Shown here: one piece after another, positions 5,806 through 17,663 of the stretch
Position numbering within the stretch: the first letter of the stretch is position 1
Layout of the letters: every line of letters begins with the position of its first letter
DNA from: Yersinia massiliensis
GTDB lineage: Bacteria; Pseudomonadota; Gammaproteobacteria; Enterobacterales; Enterobacteriaceae
Length of the DNA: 64,000 nt
Direction: 5' to 3'
Assembly: GCF_003048255.1 (NCBI RefSeq)
Contig: NZ_CP028487.1
Coordinates: 4,216,001 to 4,280,000 of the forward strand
Translations under genes and position numbers: made by a program
The notes under the pieces: model-generated
Databases searched by the model: none
What the model saw: only the letters and a program-made list of their open reading frames with translations
What the model was told of the DNA's origin: nothing

Positions 5806-8139
5806 ATGACAACATTAAACGTTTCAAAAACCTCACGTGCAGCCACCGGTCAGTGGCCGGTATTGCTCCCGGCTCTCGGTATTCACATCACCGCCGGCGG
5901 TCGGGCGCAGCCCTGCCCAATGTGTGGCGGTAAAGACCGTTTTCGCTTTGATAACCTGCAAGGGCGTGGCACATGGTTTTGTAACCAGTGCGGCGGCGGT
6001 GATGGCCTGAATCTGGTTGAAAAGGCGCTGGCGGTCACGCCCAAGGAAGCCGCCTGCAAAGTGGCCGAGGTGTTAGGGGAACCCTCATCCCCGCCATTAC
6101 CGGCACACAATGCCGGGCAGGACGCGCAGGAGAAAGCGCAAGCACGGCAGCGGGCCGCAGAACAGGCTAAACAACTGCTGACTTTCGCCAAACCACAGGT
6201 CGGGAATACTTATCTGGCCGCCAAAGGTTGGTCGGAGCTGGAGACGCTGACATTACACGGTAAAGCGTTGCGAGTTGGGGGGGTTGCCTATCAACCCGGC
6301 GACCTGTTATTCCCCCTGACTGACAGTGCTGGTGAGGTGGTTAACGTTCAGTTGATTAACGCCAACGGTGACAAGCGCACACTGGCCGGGGGACAGGTGA
6401 AAGCCGCCTGTCATTTCTTAGCCGGACAGGATAATACCGTTATCTGGCTGACCGAGGGCTATGCTACTGGCCTAACGGTGCATCACCTGACCGGGGAAAG
6501 TGTTTGTGTTGCGCTCAGTGCTAACAATCTGTCTGCGCTGGCGCAACAGTTGCGGACTCACTACCCGGATGCACTGCTATTGCTGGCCGCTGATAATGAC
6601 GAGAACGGCACCGGCCAGACCCGCGCAACGGAGGCCGCCCAATTGAGCGGCGGTAAGCTGGCGTTGCCGTCGGTTGTCGGTGACTGGAACGACGTTTATC
6701 AGCAGCAAGGCAAACTGGCTACCCTGACCCAGTTACAGGCATTCAATCAGCCGCAACAGCCTAGCCCGTTCGATACGCTCAGTGATGCCGACCTGAAAGC
6801 CATGAGCGCCAGTGAAAAGGCCGAACTATTAGCAGAGCACTATCAACACTTGTTGGCCGTGCCACAGGTCGGTGAAGACCTGTGCCGTTATGAGAACGGG
6901 GCGTGGCAGGTGCTGCCGTATCGGGTACTCAGCCGGGAGATTGCCGCCTTGTTCCATAAAATCCGCGCCCCGTTCTCAGCATCAGGGATAAACAGCGTAC
7001 TCGATACGCTCAAGCTGATGGTGCCACAAATGGGAACACCCGCCCGGCACTTGATAGGTTTTCGTAACGGGGTATTTGATACCACTACCGGCCAGTTTAG
7101 CGCCCACCAGAAAACTCACTGGCTACGCACAGTGAACAGTGTCGATTACACCCCGCCCAAAGCCGGGGAAAATCTGTCCGACCATGCCCCGCACTTTTGG
7201 CGCTGGTTAACGCGGGCCGCCGGGCAACAGCATGAGAAACAGGCGCGTATTCTCGCGGCGCTTTATATGGTGTTAGCGAACCGCTATGACTGGCAACTGT
7301 TCCTCGAAGTAACTGGGCCGGGCGGCAGTGGCAAAAGCGTGATGGCTTCCATTGCCAGCTTGCTGGCCGGTAAAGACAATACGACCTCGGCTACTATCGA
7401 TACGCTGGAGTCATCGCGGGAACGTGCTTCTGTGGTGGGTTTTTCACTGATTATCCTGCCAGACCAAGAGCGCTGGAGCGGTGACGGAGCCGGTATTAAA
7501 GCCATCACTGGCGGCGATGCCGTTGCCATAGACCCGAAATATCGTGATGCCTATTCCACTCATATTCCGGCGGTGATTCTGGCTGTCAATAATAACCCAA
7601 TGCAGTTCAGTGACCGCAGCGGCGGCGTATCCCGTCGCCGGGTTATCCTGCCGTTCCCGGAAGTCATCCCGACCAATGAGCGCGACCCGCTATTACTGGC
7701 GAAAATTACCGGTGAGCTGGCGGTGATTGTGCGCCACCTGATGCAGCGTTTTACCGTTCCCAATGATGCCCGCGCATTGCTTGAAGCACAGCAGAACTCG
7801 GATGAAGCGTTGGAGATTAAACGCGGTGCTGACCCGCTGGTTGATTTTTGTGGTTATCTGCTGGCGGTTAATGCGCCCAATGGTCTGTATATGGGGAATG
7901 CTAATATTATCCCGGCCAACCCGCGTAAATACCTGTATCACGCTTACCTGTCATTTATGGAGGCGCGCGGCCATCAACGGCCAATGAGCCTGACCGCATT
8001 CGGGCGCGCGGTGCCACAAACCTTGAGCGAATATGAAATAGCCTTGTTGAAGCGCAAGACCAATCAGGGGATGCAAACCAATCTGATATTAAGTGAGGAC
8101 TGTGAGGCCGACTGGTTGCCTAAATGTGAGGCATATTGA
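5806..8139 (+). CDS. alpha: P4 alpha-type primase-helicase replication protein
   Basis: 777 aa, the size of P4 gp-alpha. A primase zinc finger comes first (CPMC at residues 37-40, CNQC at 59-62), then a Toprim-type region with WLTEGYATG and LLAADNDENG around 215-265. A superfamily 3 helicase follows, with Walker A GPGGSGKS near residue 504 and IILPDQERW as the Walker B region. A C-terminal domain probably binds the iterons. In P4 this one protein primes, unwinds and recognises the origin. The two GGTGAACAGT-type iteron clusters on either side of the gene block (3694-3798 and 8394-8499) are its expected targets. The frame is intact, so the satellite can probably still replicate. Confidence 0.95.
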   Translation: MTTLNVSKTSRAATGQWPVLLPALGIHITAGGRAQPCPMCGGKDRFRFDNLQGRGTWFCNQCGGGDGLNLVEKALAVTPKEAACKVAEVLGEPSSPPLPAHNAGQDAQEKAQARQRAAEQAKQLLTFAKPQVGNTYLAAKGWSELETLTLHGKALRVGGVAYQPGDLLFPLTDSAGEVVNVQLINANGDKRTLAGGQVKAACHFLAGQDNTVIWLTEGYATGLTVHHLTGESVCVALSANNLSALAQQLRTHYPDALLLLAADNDENGTGQTRATEAAQLSGGKLALPSVVGDWNDVYQQQGKLATLTQLQAFNQPQQPSPFDTLSDADLKAMSASEKAELLAEHYQHLLAVPQVGEDLCRYENGAWQVLPYRVLSREIAALFHKIRAPFSASGINSVLDTLKLMVPQMGTPARHLIGFRNGVFDTTTGQFSAHQKTHWLRTVNSVDYTPPKAGENLSDHAPHFWRWLTRAAGQQHEKQARILAALYMVLANRYDWQLFLEVTGPGGSGKSVMASIASLLAGKDNTTSATIDTLESSRERASVVGFSLIILPDQERWSGDGAGIKAITGGDAVAIDPKYRDAYSTHIPAVILAVNNNPMQFSDRSGGVSRRRVILPFPEVIPTNERDPLLLAKITGELAVIVRHLMQRFTVPNDARALLEAQQNSDEALEIKRGADPLVDFCGYLLAVNAPNGLYMGNANIIPANPRKYLYHAYLSFMEARGHQRPMSLTAFGRAVPQTLSEYEIALLKRKTNQGMQTNLILSEDCEADWLPKCEAY

Positions 8140-8287
8140 ATAAACAGCATCACGATCGTTTCTACCGATCAATATGCTGTTATTGATCTGCCTAACCCAT
8201 TGGACGCTATCAGTTACGACGCTTATAGTTGCGTTGTACAAACCTCATACATCCAACACCGGGGAGCAATGTATCAGTGTGTACTCG

Positions 8288-8311
8288 GGCCTGCTTGCAG
8301 GCCTTTCTTTT
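8288..8311 (+). terminator. intrinsic terminator downstream of alpha
   Basis: GGCCTGC-TT-GCAGGCC stem followed by TTTCTTTT, about 150 bases after the alpha stop codon. Confidence 0.6.
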
Positions 8312-8355
8312 ATCCCCAATTCTGTCCCACAACTCTTGGCGCCTCAAAAATAATC

Positions 8356-8379
8356 ACACCGGCCTAGGCCGGTGTTTTT
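8356..8379. terminator. perfect-palindrome terminator between alpha and the origin
   Basis: A 20-base perfect palindrome centred on CCTAGG (ACACCGGCC-TA-GGCCGGTGT) is followed by TTTTT on the plus strand. With the hairpin at 8288 it gives two successive stops protecting the iteron region. Confidence 0.65.
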
Positions 8380-8393
8380 GTATTCAATGGCTG

Positions 8394-8499
8394 ACTGTTC
8401 ACAGCAAGTGACTAGTTAGGATAAACTCGTCACTAACTCATCACCACTTAATCTATTGTATTTAAATGATTAAATTCAAAAGTGAACAGTGTGAACAGT
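8394..8499. repeat. ori: type I iteron cluster, candidate replication origin
   Basis: Clear copies of the P4 alpha iteron lie at 8394-8403 (ACTGTTCACA), 8481-8490 (AGTGAACAGT) and 8490-8499 (TGTGAACAGT). Degenerate copies lie at 8425-8434 and 8436-8445, with an AT-rich stretch between. Its distance of about 4.7 kb from the cluster at 3694-3798 resembles the ori-crr pair of P4. No gene is seen in 8140-8529. Confidence 0.7.
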
Positions 8500-8529
8500 T
8501 TTTCTATAAATCTTTTTTTCTGGCTCAGC

Positions 8530-9795
8530 TCACCGAGCTTGCTTTGTCATTTTTGCAAATTCATACGGTGTAATGTGGCGCTCACTGTTCATATCCAAGT
8601 AATCAGCCCACCATTGCACCATCAATCGGCGTTCTTCCATATGCTCAGCCTTGTGAATATATGCTGCTCTCACGCCGTTGCGCTCTTGATGGCTCATCTG
8701 GCGTTCAACCCCATCCCTCGACCATAGGCCTGACTCGACCAACGCACTGCATGCCATGGCCCTAAAACCATGACCGCAAACTTCAACCTGCGTGTCATAA
8801 CCAATAGAGCGTAACGCCTTGTTTACTGTATTTTCACTCATTGGTTTATGTGGGTGGTGATCCCCGGGAAAAACCAGATCATTACCTGCTGAAAGTTCGC
8901 GTATTTGTTCAAGCAATTGGATCGCTTGTTTGGATAGTGGCACGAGGTGGATAGTCCGCATCTTAGATCCTCGGTGCGAATGCTTGACCCCCGCAATAGC
9001 TTCACGCTCAGCAGGTATTGTCCAAAGTGCCTTTTTAAAATCAATCTCACCCCAGCGAGCAAAACGTAATTCACTGGAACGAATGAAAATACTGAGTGTT
9101 AACCTAACCGCTAATCCGGTCAGTATTCTGCCTTTGTGAGTATTAAGGCGCTGAAGGAATTCAGGGAGACGCTCAAGCGGTAAAGCTGGTCGATGTATGG
9201 CCTTCCGAGTTGTAATCGCTCCTGCTAAATCTTGGGCAGGATTACGAGGAATAAGCCCACTTTGCACCGCAAAACGCATAATGCCGGTAATTCGCTGCTG
9301 CAACCGAGAAGCGACATCCAAACGGCCACTTAACTCAACCTCTCTCAGAGGGACTAAGAGGTCTCTGGTTTCAAGGTCGGCAATATTACGCTTCCCAATC
9401 ACCGGGAAAATATTCCTCTCTAAATCCCGCATCACTCTCAATGCGTGGCCTTCAGACCAACGCTTATTCATCGCATGCCAGTCTCGGGCAACCTTTTCAA
9501 AGGTCAAGGTTTCAGCTAATGCCTCGACCTTATCGATTTCTCGCTGGGTGCTAGGGTTAATCCCATCGGCAAGTAGCGCTCTTGCGTCGTCACGTTTTTC
9601 ACGTGCTTTAGCCAGTGTCACAATCGGGTAGGCACCAAAAGCAATTCTGCTTTCTTTACCTTCGTAACGATACTTTAGATACCAGCGCTTAGAACCATTA
9701 GGTTTGACTAATAGGTAGAGTCCATAAGCATCTGTGAGTTTATATTCTTTTTCGCGGGGCTTTGCTGTGCGGGCTGCTATGTCGGTGATAGCCAT
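8530..9795 (-). CDS. int: P4-type tyrosine integrase
   Basis: 421 aa. The N-terminal DUF4102-type arm-binding domain (DAYGLYLLVKPNGSKRW) is followed by a core-binding region and a catalytic domain with Arg239 (RSSELRFARW), His342-x-x-Arg345 (HGFRAM) and Tyr379 (AAYIHKAEH). Length and motifs fit P4 integrases that use tRNA-Leu genes. The start lies 165 bases from the 3' end of the tRNA-Leu, which is the attachment site. The frame is intact. It is convergent with alpha; the candidate origin lies between them. Confidence 0.95.
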   Translation of the reverse strand: MAITDIAARTAKPREKEYKLTDAYGLYLLVKPNGSKRWYLKYRYEGKESRIAFGAYPIVTLAKAREKRDDARALLADGINPSTQREIDKVEALAETLTFEKVARDWHAMNKRWSEGHALRVMRDLERNIFPVIGKRNIADLETRDLLVPLREVELSGRLDVASRLQQRITGIMRFAVQSGLIPRNPAQDLAGAITTRKAIHRPALPLERLPEFLQRLNTHKGRILTGLAVRLTLSIFIRSSELRFARWGEIDFKKALWTIPAEREAIAGVKHSHRGSKMRTIHLVPLSKQAIQLLEQIRELSAGNDLVFPGDHHPHKPMSENTVNKALRSIGYDTQVEVCGHGFRAMACSALVESGLWSRDGVERQMSHQERNGVRAAYIHKAEHMEERRLMVQWWADYLDMNSERHITPYEFAKMTKQAR

Positions 9796-9891
9796 AAATT
9801 GGGGGTCAATCCTTTATCGAACCAAGCTGACCCCCATTGTGACCCCCAAAAGATCGGGATGTCAACGGATGTTCTCGGACGAATTTGGATC

Positions 9892-9916
9892 AAAAAAAAA
9901 GCCTTTCGGCTTTTTC
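9892..9916 (-). terminator. terminator of the tRNA-Leu gene
   Basis: On the minus strand AAAAAGCC-GAAA-GGCTTTTT is followed by more T. It lies 45 bases beyond the tRNA 3' end, within the satellite side of the junction, and may insulate int from tRNA transcription. Confidence 0.6.
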
Positions 9917-9960
9917 TTCAGTAACTTATGGACTGTTACGGACATTCTCGAACTAGTTAA

Positions 9961-9985
9961 TGGTGCCGAAGGCCGGACTCGAACC
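9961..9985. other. attR: attachment site (tRNA-side att) of the P4-like satellite
   Basis: The tRNA 3' end, including the T-arm and acceptor, borders the integrase region, the usual attB/att core of P4-family elements. The matching direct repeat should lie left of position 1 and is not in the window, so the exact core is not defined. Confidence 0.5.
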
Positions 9986-10045
9986 GGCACACCTCGCGGC
10001 GGTTGATTTTGAATCAACTGCGTCTACCGATTTCGCCACTTCGGC
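9961..10045 (-). tRNA. leuX: tRNA-Leu(CAA)
   Basis: 85 nt including an encoded CCA. The acceptor arms GCCGAAG and CTTCGGC pair, the anticodon stem GTTGA/TCAAC encloses TTCAAAA (anticodon CAA), a long variable arm of the leucine type is present, and the T-loop is GGTTCGAGTCC. E. coli leuX has the same anticodon and is the P4 integration site. Confidence 0.95.
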
Positions 10046-10074
10046 ACTGAAGTAGTATGCGGAGAACGAGGTGA

Positions 10075-10102
10075 ATTATACCTACCAATGATCCGCATGC
10101 AA
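10075..10102 (-). promoter_or_regulatory. promoter of the tRNA-Leu gene
   Basis: On the minus strand TTGCAT (10102-10097) and TATAAT (10080-10075) are 16 bases apart, about 30 bases upstream of the mature tRNA 5' end. Confidence 0.6.
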
Positions 10103-10146
10103 CTGTTATCCCACCAAGTTTAGTCTAAGTGCTGAAAAAACCGCCA

Positions 10147-11217
10147 TCAGCGGCGTTTTAGCAGCAAATAAACACTGATTAGGAGGAAAAGTATACTCGG
10201 TAGCAGCGCGCCAATGACTGGCGGGATACTGTATACCAAGCTTAGTGGGCCAAATATTTGATCCAGTACGTAGAAAACAAAGCCAAAGAAGATACCGGTA
10301 ACCACTCGGACACCCATTGGCACGCTTCGTAATGGACCGAAAATAAATGACAGTGCCATCAGCATCATGACCGCGACCGAGAATGGCGCAAATATCTTGC
10401 CCCACATGTTCAACTCGTAACGACTGGATTCCTGACCACTTTGCTTCAGGTATTTACTGTAATCATGTAGCCCGCTGATGGAGAGCGAATCTGGATTCAT
10501 GGCAACCACACCAAGCTTCTCGGGCGTGAGGTTGGTCTTCCACTCACCGGTTAGCGTCTGCGAACCTGTCACCTGCTTAGGATTACTTAAATCAGATTCA
10601 TCGACCTGCGATAAACGCCACACATTATCTTCATAAGTGGCTGTCGCTGCGTAACGAACTGACATCAGGCGATCTTGCTGATCAAAGTGATAAATATTGA
10701 CGCCCGTCAGCTCGTTGTCACCCGATACTCGCTGAATATAGATAAAGTCAGAGCCGTCTTTTGCCCACAAACCAGCTTGTGTTGATAGCAGCGAACCACC
10801 GTACATCTGTTGTGCGCGGAAATTACGCGCCATCTGTTCACCCTGTGGAGCGACCCATTCGCCAATAGCCATGGTTAACAGCACGAGTGGAATAGCTGTT
10901 TTCATGACCGCCGCAGCAATTTGCATACGGGTGAACCCTGAGGCTTGCATCACCACCAGCTCACTGCGAGTCGCTAACGAACCTAACCCCAGCAATGCCC
11001 CGAGCAAAGCGGCCATCGGGAAGAATATCTCGATATCTTTCGGGATACTGAGCAACGTGTACATGCCCGCGGACACCGCCGAGTAATCACCTTGGCCGAC
11101 TTTACGCAACTGATCGACAAACTTAATGATGCCGGACAACGAGACCAGCATAAATAAGGTCATCAGGATGGTATTGAGGATAGTCCGCCCGATATAACGG
11201 TCTAATACACCAAACAT
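10147..11217 (-). CDS. lptG: LPS export ABC permease LptG
   Basis: 356 aa, YjgP/YjgQ family. There are three N-terminal membrane segments (from about residue 15), a periplasmic beta-jellyroll domain in the middle (about 130-260), and three C-terminal membrane segments ending LLISVYLLLKRR. With LptF and the ATPase LptB2 it extracts lipopolysaccharide from the inner membrane and passes it to LptC-LptA. Its ATG shares one base with the lptF stop, so the two are coupled. It ends about 100 bases before the tRNA-Leu gene, in the same direction. Confidence 0.95.
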   Translation of the reverse strand: MFGVLDRYIGRTILNTILMTLFMLVSLSGIIKFVDQLRKVGQGDYSAVSAGMYTLLSIPKDIEIFFPMAALLGALLGLGSLATRSELVVMQASGFTRMQIAAAVMKTAIPLVLLTMAIGEWVAPQGEQMARNFRAQQMYGGSLLSTQAGLWAKDGSDFIYIQRVSGDNELTGVNIYHFDQQDRLMSVRYAATATYEDNVWRLSQVDESDLSNPKQVTGSQTLTGEWKTNLTPEKLGVVAMNPDSLSISGLHDYSKYLKQSGQESSRYELNMWGKIFAPFSVAVMMLMALSFIFGPLRSVPMGVRVVTGIFFGFVFYVLDQIFGPLSLVYSIPPVIGALLPSILFLLISVYLLLKRR

Positions 11218-12311
11218 CAGGCAGCACCTCTCAGTCGAGCACGTAACTTACGAGCCGGTAGGCCATCCCACAGGTTCAATATCACCGCAATCGCCAGATA
11301 AGCGCCGTTTACGGCCCACATCCAGATAAGTGGGTCCAGCTTACCGTTGCCTGCATTCGAGCGCAGGGAGCTTTGCAGTAGGAAGAAGATCAAATACAGC
11401 AACATCGCAGGCAGCATACTGAGGACGCGGCCTTGACGTGGGTTGACCACACTGAGCGGTACGACCAACAGTGCCATCACAATCACCGAGACAATCAGTG
11501 TTAAACGCCAATGAAACTCTGCACGAGCATCGGGTTCATTCGAGTGCCATAGCTGCGTCATCGTCATCTGATCAGCCGCATTATTATTTTGCTGTACTTC
11601 TTGATGACCAATAATGGCCTGATAATCGACAAAATCGGTGATGCGGAAATCACGCAGCAACGCCGTGCCTTCATAGCGAGTCCCTTTATTAAGGATAACC
11701 ACTTGTGAGCCATCAGGGCGTTCGGTCATATGGCCGCTATCCGCCACCACCACAGAGGGGCGCTGATTACCTTTTGGCCGCAATTGTGCCAAAAACACGC
11801 GGTTGAACTCTTTACCCGAGACATTGCCGATAAATAAAGCTGAATTACCGTCGGTAGAAGACTTAAACTGCCCACCCGCCAATGCCGCGATACTGGGATT
11901 CGCTCTCGCGTCATTCAACACAACATCTTGATGTTTGGATGACCAAGGGCCAAGCCAGATTGTGTTGACTGCCGCCAGCGCAGAGGTACCCAGCGCCAAA
12001 ATCAACGCTGCGACGATAAGGGATTTTTTGCCCATGCCGCAGGCATGCATCACGGTGATCTCACTCTCCGTATACAATTTGCCTAACGTCATCAACAAGC
12101 CAAGGAATAGGCTTAATGGCAAGATGAGTTGTGCCATTTCCGGCACACCGAGCCCTAAAAGGGATAAAACCAAATTAGTTGGGATTTCACCGTCGACCGC
12201 AGCGCCTAATATCCGTACTAACTTCTGACTAAAGAAGATTAATAGCAGGATGAACAGAATCGCAATTTGGCTCTTAAGTGTTTCCCGTACCAGATATCTA
12301 ATGATGATCAC
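11217..12311 (-). CDS. lptF: LPS export ABC permease LptF
   Basis: 364 aa, partner of LptG with the same layout: membrane segments at the N-terminus (SQIAILFILLLIFFSQKLV), a central periplasmic domain, and three C-terminal membrane helices. It forms the heterodimeric membrane part of LptB2FG. It is divergent from pepA across a 280-base gap that must contain both promoters, and the operon order lptF-lptG next to pepA is the usual enterobacterial one. Confidence 0.95.
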   Translation of the reverse strand: MIIIRYLVRETLKSQIAILFILLLIFFSQKLVRILGAAVDGEIPTNLVLSLLGLGVPEMAQLILPLSLFLGLLMTLGKLYTESEITVMHACGMGKKSLIVAALILALGTSALAAVNTIWLGPWSSKHQDVVLNDARANPSIAALAGGQFKSSTDGNSALFIGNVSGKEFNRVFLAQLRPKGNQRPSVVVADSGHMTERPDGSQVVILNKGTRYEGTALLRDFRITDFVDYQAIIGHQEVQQNNNAADQMTMTQLWHSNEPDARAEFHWRLTLIVSVIVMALLVVPLSVVNPRQGRVLSMLPAMLLYLIFFLLQSSLRSNAGNGKLDPLIWMWAVNGAYLAIAVILNLWDGLPARKLRARLRGAA

Positions 12312-12576
12312 GCTAATACGCCTGTGAAAACTTGTCTTTTTGCAGGAAAATCGATAGTTTCATCGTTAATCCGCCATTTATTCTCATCATATGGCAACCT
12401 TCACGGCTAAAATAGTATTACAGCATCTAGCGTTTAGGTGTCCTATAGGAACATGCTTATAGTCGCCAAAACAAAACAACTTATGCCGTTAAGGTTAACA
12501 CAAGTGGTTAACACAACGGAGTAGAGATCGTTGCGGAGCGCTACATTCTAGCGATAGCGTCCGCCTTTGTCTTTAA

Positions 12577-14103
<1,527 letters not shown>

Positions 14104-14126
14104 TCGTTTACTCTATTTCCATCGGA

Positions 14127-14255
14127 TATACATTCAAAGTCATTGGAGTTGCAGGTAGGCAGCAAACGAACTCATCCCGATGAACTTACATCAGTAAGTG
14201 ATTCGGGTGAGTGAGAGCAGCTAACAACCCTGCGGCTTCAAGGACGAAGAGTGCA
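14127..14255. repeat. ERIC element between pepA and holC
   Basis: It carries the ERIC landmarks in order: GGAGTTGCAGGTAGGCAGCA, a core palindrome around CCCGATGAACTTACATCAG and AAGTGATTCGGGTGAG, and the right end with CCTGCGGCTTCAAGGACGA. ERIC elements are non-coding palindromes of about 127 bp common in Yersinia. This one ends just before the holC ribosome site and would be transcribed into the pepA-holC message. Confidence 0.85.
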
Positions 14256-14263
14256 GAGAACCT

Positions 14264-14713
14264 ATGAAAAACGCCACCTTCTACCTGCTCGAACACGACA
14301 CGCCTGCCGGTGAGCTGCGTGCTCATGAAGCGTTGGCCTGCGACATTGCGGCTGAACGTTGGCGGGCGGGCAAGCGGGTGTTGATCGCTTGTGAAAGTGA
14401 AGAGCAAGCCCAGCGGCTAGATGAAGCCCTGTGGCAACGTGCGCCTGACCAATTTGTGCCGCATAATTTAGCTGGTGAAGGGCCAAAATATGGCGCGCCG
14501 GTTGAACTGGCCTGGCCGGAACGACGTGGGAACTCCCCTCGCGACCTGCTGATCAGCCTGCTCCCCGAGTTCGCAGGTTTTGCCACCGCTTTCCATGAAG
14601 TGGTAGACTTCGTTCCTTACGAAGAAAATTTGAAACAGTTGGCGCGCGACCGATATAAGTCTTATCGCAGCGTCGGCTTCCATCTGACTACGGCGACGCC
14701 GCCAACCAACTGA
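14264..14713 (+). CDS. holC: DNA polymerase III chi subunit
   Basis: 149 aa, the usual length. The N-terminus [12 protein letters not shown] and the segments ACEVSEEQAQ-like [15 protein letters not shown] and [11 protein letters not shown] are typical of chi. Chi bridges the clamp loader (through psi, HolD) and single-strand binding protein. ATG 14264 follows an ERIC element with only a weak GAGAAC-like ribosome site, so translation might depend on the structure of the ERIC transcript. valS begins 13 bases after the stop. Confidence 0.95.
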   Translation: MKNATFYLLEHDTPAGELRAHEALACDIAAERWRAGKRVLIACESEEQAQRLDEALWQRAPDQFVPHNLAGEGPKYGAPVELAWPERRGNSPRDLLISLLPEFAGFATAFHEVVDFVPYEENLKQLARDRYKSYRSVGFHLTTATPPTN

Positions 14714-14726
14714 AATAAAAAAGAAA

Positions 14727-17624
14727 ATGGATAACACACCTTCTAGCATCGACAAAACTGAGCCTTCCCTCGATAAGACTTACAGCCCGCAAGAAATCGA
14801 GCAGCCGCTGTATGAGCATTGGGAAAAGCAGGGTTATTTCAAGCCGAACGGCGATACCAGCAAAGAAAGCTACTGCATTATGATCCCGCCGCCGAATGTC
14901 ACCGGCAGCCTGCACATGGGTCATGCATTCCAGCAGACCATCATGGATACCTTGATTCGCTACCAGCGTATGCAGGGGAAAAATACCCTGTGGCAAGCGG
15001 GGACTGACCACGCCGGTATCGCCACCCAAATGGTGGTTGAGCGCAAGATTGCCGCCGAAGAAGGCAAGACTCGCCACGATTACGGCCGTGACGCCTTTAT
15101 CGACAAAATTTGGCAGTGGAAAGGCGAATCCGGTGGCACCATCACTCGCCAGATGCGCCGCTTAGGTAACTCCGTGGACTGGGAACGCGAGCGTTTCACC
15201 ATGGACGATGGCCTGTCCAACGCCGTTAAAGAAGTGTTTGTCCGTCTGCACAAAGAAGATCTGATTTACCGTGGCAAGCGTCTGGTGAACTGGGATCCGA
15301 AACTGCGTACCGCCATCTCCGATCTGGAAGTGGAAAACCGCGAATCCAAAGGATCGATGTGGCATCTGCGTTATCCGCTGGCCGATGGTGCGAAAACCGC
15401 TGAAGGCAAAGATTACCTGGTCGTCGCCACCACTCGCCCAGAAACTGTCTTGGGCGATACCGGTGTCGCCGTGAATCCAGAAGATCCACGTTATAAAGAT
15501 CTGATCGGCAAAGAAGTGATCTTGCCGCTGGTTGGCCGCCGCATTCCTATCCTCGGTGACGAACACGCCGATATGGAAAAAGGCACAGGCTGCGTGAAAA
15601 TCACCCCTGCTCATGACTTCAATGACTATGAAGTGGGTAAACGCCATGCTCTGCCGATGATCAACATTTTGACTTTTGACGGTGATATCCGCGCAGAAGC
15701 AGAAGTGTTTGATACCAATGGCGAAGCGAGCGATGCATGCAGCAGTGCCATTCCAGAGCAGTTCCAAGGTCTGGAGCGTTTCGCCGCCCGCAAAGCCGTG
15801 GTGGCTGAGTTTGATAAACTCGGTTTGTTGGAAGAAATCAAACCCCACGATCTGACGGTGCCTTATGGCGACCGTGGTGGCGTGGTCATCGAGCCGATGC
15901 TGACTGACCAATGGTATGTCCGCACAGCGCCACTGGCCAAAGTGGCCATTGAAGCGGTGGAAAACGGCGAGATCCAATTCGTGCCTAAACAGTACGAAAA
16001 CATGTATTACTCGTGGATGCGCGATATCCAAGACTGGTGTATCTCCCGCCAGCTGTGGTGGGGTCACCGCATTCCTGCTTGGTATGACGAGCAAGGCAAA
16101 GTGTACGTTGGCCGCGATGAAGCCGAAGTGCGCCGCGAAAACAATCTCGGCCCTGAAATTGCCTTACGCCAAGATGAAGACGTACTGGACACTTGGTTCT
16201 CATCTGGCCTGTGGACTTTCTCCACGTTGGGCTGGCCTGAGCAGACTGATGCGCTGAAAACTTTCCACCCGACCAGCGTGGTCGTTAGTGGCTTTGACAT
16301 TATTTTCTTCTGGATTGCCCGCATGATCATGCTGACCATGCACTTTATGAAAGATGAAAATGGCAAGCCGCAAGTTCCATTTAAAACCGTGTACATGACG
16401 GGTCTGATCCGCGATGACGAAGGGCAGAAGATGTCCAAATCAAAAGGTAACGTTATCGATCCGCTGGATATGGTTGACGGTATCTCGCTGGAAGAATTAC
16501 TGGAAAAACGTACGGGGAATATGATGCAGCCGCAGTTGGCTGAGAAAATCCGCAAGCGTACCGAGAAGCAATTCCCGAACGGCATTGAGCCACATGGCAC
16601 TGACGCCCTGCGCTTTACGCTGGCGGCACTCGCTTCCACCGGCCGTGATATCAACTGGGACATGAAGCGCTTGGAAGGTTATCGCAACTTCTGTAACAAG
16701 TTGTGGAACGCGAGCCGTTTCGTCTTGATGAACACTGAAGGTCAGGATTGCGGGCAGAATGGCGGTGAAATGGTGCTGTCATTAGCGGACCGTTGGATTC
16801 TGGCTGAATTTAATCAGACCATCAAAGCCTACCGCGAAGCGATGGACACTTACCGCTTCGATCTGGCGGCGGGCATTCTGTATGAATTCACTTGGAATCA
16901 GTTCTGTGACTGGTATCTGGAGCTGACTAAGCCGGTGATGAACAGCGGTTCTGAAGCTGAGTTACGCGGTACTCGTCATACCCTGATTGAGGTGCTCGAA
17001 GCGCTGCTGCGTTTGGCGCATCCTATCATTCCTTACATCACTGAAACTATCTGGCAGCGGGTGAAGGTTCTGAAGGGGATTACGGCTGACACCATCATGT
17101 TGCAACCTTTCCCTGAATACGATGCTAGCCAAGTCGATGAGAAAGCCCTGAGCGATTTGGAATGGATCAAGCAGACCATTATTGCTGTGCGTAATATTCG
17201 CGCGGAAATGAACATCGCACCGAGTAAACCGCTAGACGTAATGTTGCGTGGTGCCAGTGCTGAAGCGCAGCGCCGTGTTGTGGAAAACCAGAGCTTCATT
17301 CAGTCACTCGCGCGTTTGTCCTCACTCACCTTGTTACCAGAGGGAGAAAAAGGCCCAGTATCGGTGACTAAGCTGGTTGAAGGCGCTGAAGTGCTGATCC
17401 CAATGGCGGGTCTGATCGATAAAGCCACCGAGTTGGATCGTTTAGCGAAGGAAGTCGCGAAGTTGGAAGCGGAGATTGAGCGCATCGAAAGTAAATTGAG
17501 CAACGAAGGTTTTGTGGCGCGTGCGCCAGAAGCGGTCGTTGCCAAAGAGCGTGAGAGAATGGCCGCTTGCGCCGACGCTAAACAGAAGTTGATTGAACAG
17601 CAGGCAACTATCGCTGCGCTGTAA
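14727..17624 (+). CDS. valS: valyl-tRNA synthetase
   Basis: 965 aa, class Ia synthetase. The HIGH motif is [13 protein letters not shown] (about residues 54-66) and the KMSKS motif is QKMSKSKGN (near residue 567). The editing domain ([17 protein letters not shown]) and the C-terminal coiled coil ([20 protein letters not shown]) are present. It charges tRNA-Val and hydrolyses mischarged threonine. The first ~16 residues extend beyond the E. coli start, but no better start is visible. A strong terminator follows. Confidence 0.97.
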   Translation: MDNTPSSIDKTEPSLDKTYSPQEIEQPLYEHWEKQGYFKPNGDTSKESYCIMIPPPNVTGSLHMGHAFQQTIMDTLIRYQRMQGKNTLWQAGTDHAGIATQMVVERKIAAEEGKTRHDYGRDAFIDKIWQWKGESGGTITRQMRRLGNSVDWERERFTMDDGLSNAVKEVFVRLHKEDLIYRGKRLVNWDPKLRTAISDLEVENRESKGSMWHLRYPLADGAKTAEGKDYLVVATTRPETVLGDTGVAVNPEDPRYKDLIGKEVILPLVGRRIPILGDEHADMEKGTGCVKITPAHDFNDYEVGKRHALPMINILTFDGDIRAEAEVFDTNGEASDACSSAIPEQFQGLERFAARKAVVAEFDKLGLLEEIKPHDLTVPYGDRGGVVIEPMLTDQWYVRTAPLAKVAIEAVENGEIQFVPKQYENMYYSWMRDIQDWCISRQLWWGHRIPAWYDEQGKVYVGRDEAEVRRENNLGPEIALRQDEDVLDTWFSSGLWTFSTLGWPEQTDALKTFHPTSVVVSGFDIIFFWIARMIMLTMHFMKDENGKPQVPFKTVYMTGLIRDDEGQKMSKSKGNVIDPLDMVDGISLEELLEKRTGNMMQPQLAEKIRKRTEKQFPNGIEPHGTDALRFTLAALASTGRDINWDMKRLEGYRNFCNKLWNASRFVLMNTEGQDCGQNGGEMVLSLADRWILAEFNQTIKAYREAMDTYRFDLAAGILYEFTWNQFCDWYLELTKPVMNSGSEAELRGTRHTLIEVLEALLRLAHPIIPYITETIWQRVKVLKGITADTIMLQPFPEYDASQVDEKALSDLEWIKQTIIAVRNIRAEMNIAPSKPLDVMLRGASAEAQRRVVENQSFIQSLARLSSLTLLPEGEKGPVSVTKLVEGAEVLIPMAGLIDKATELDRLAKEVAKLEAEIERIESKLSNEGFVARAPEAVVAKERERMAACADAKQKLIEQQATIAAL

Positions 17625-17663
17625 TCGTCAGTACTTTGATAGGTAGCATCCAATCACTGTGTT

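Noticed and set aside
9734..10006. 90-codon frame across the int start and tRNA-Leu
   Set aside because: It runs through a tRNA gene and a terminator.
15162..16094. 310-codon frame antisense to valS
   Set aside because: Shadow of a highly biased synthetase gene; no ribosome site and no recognisable family.
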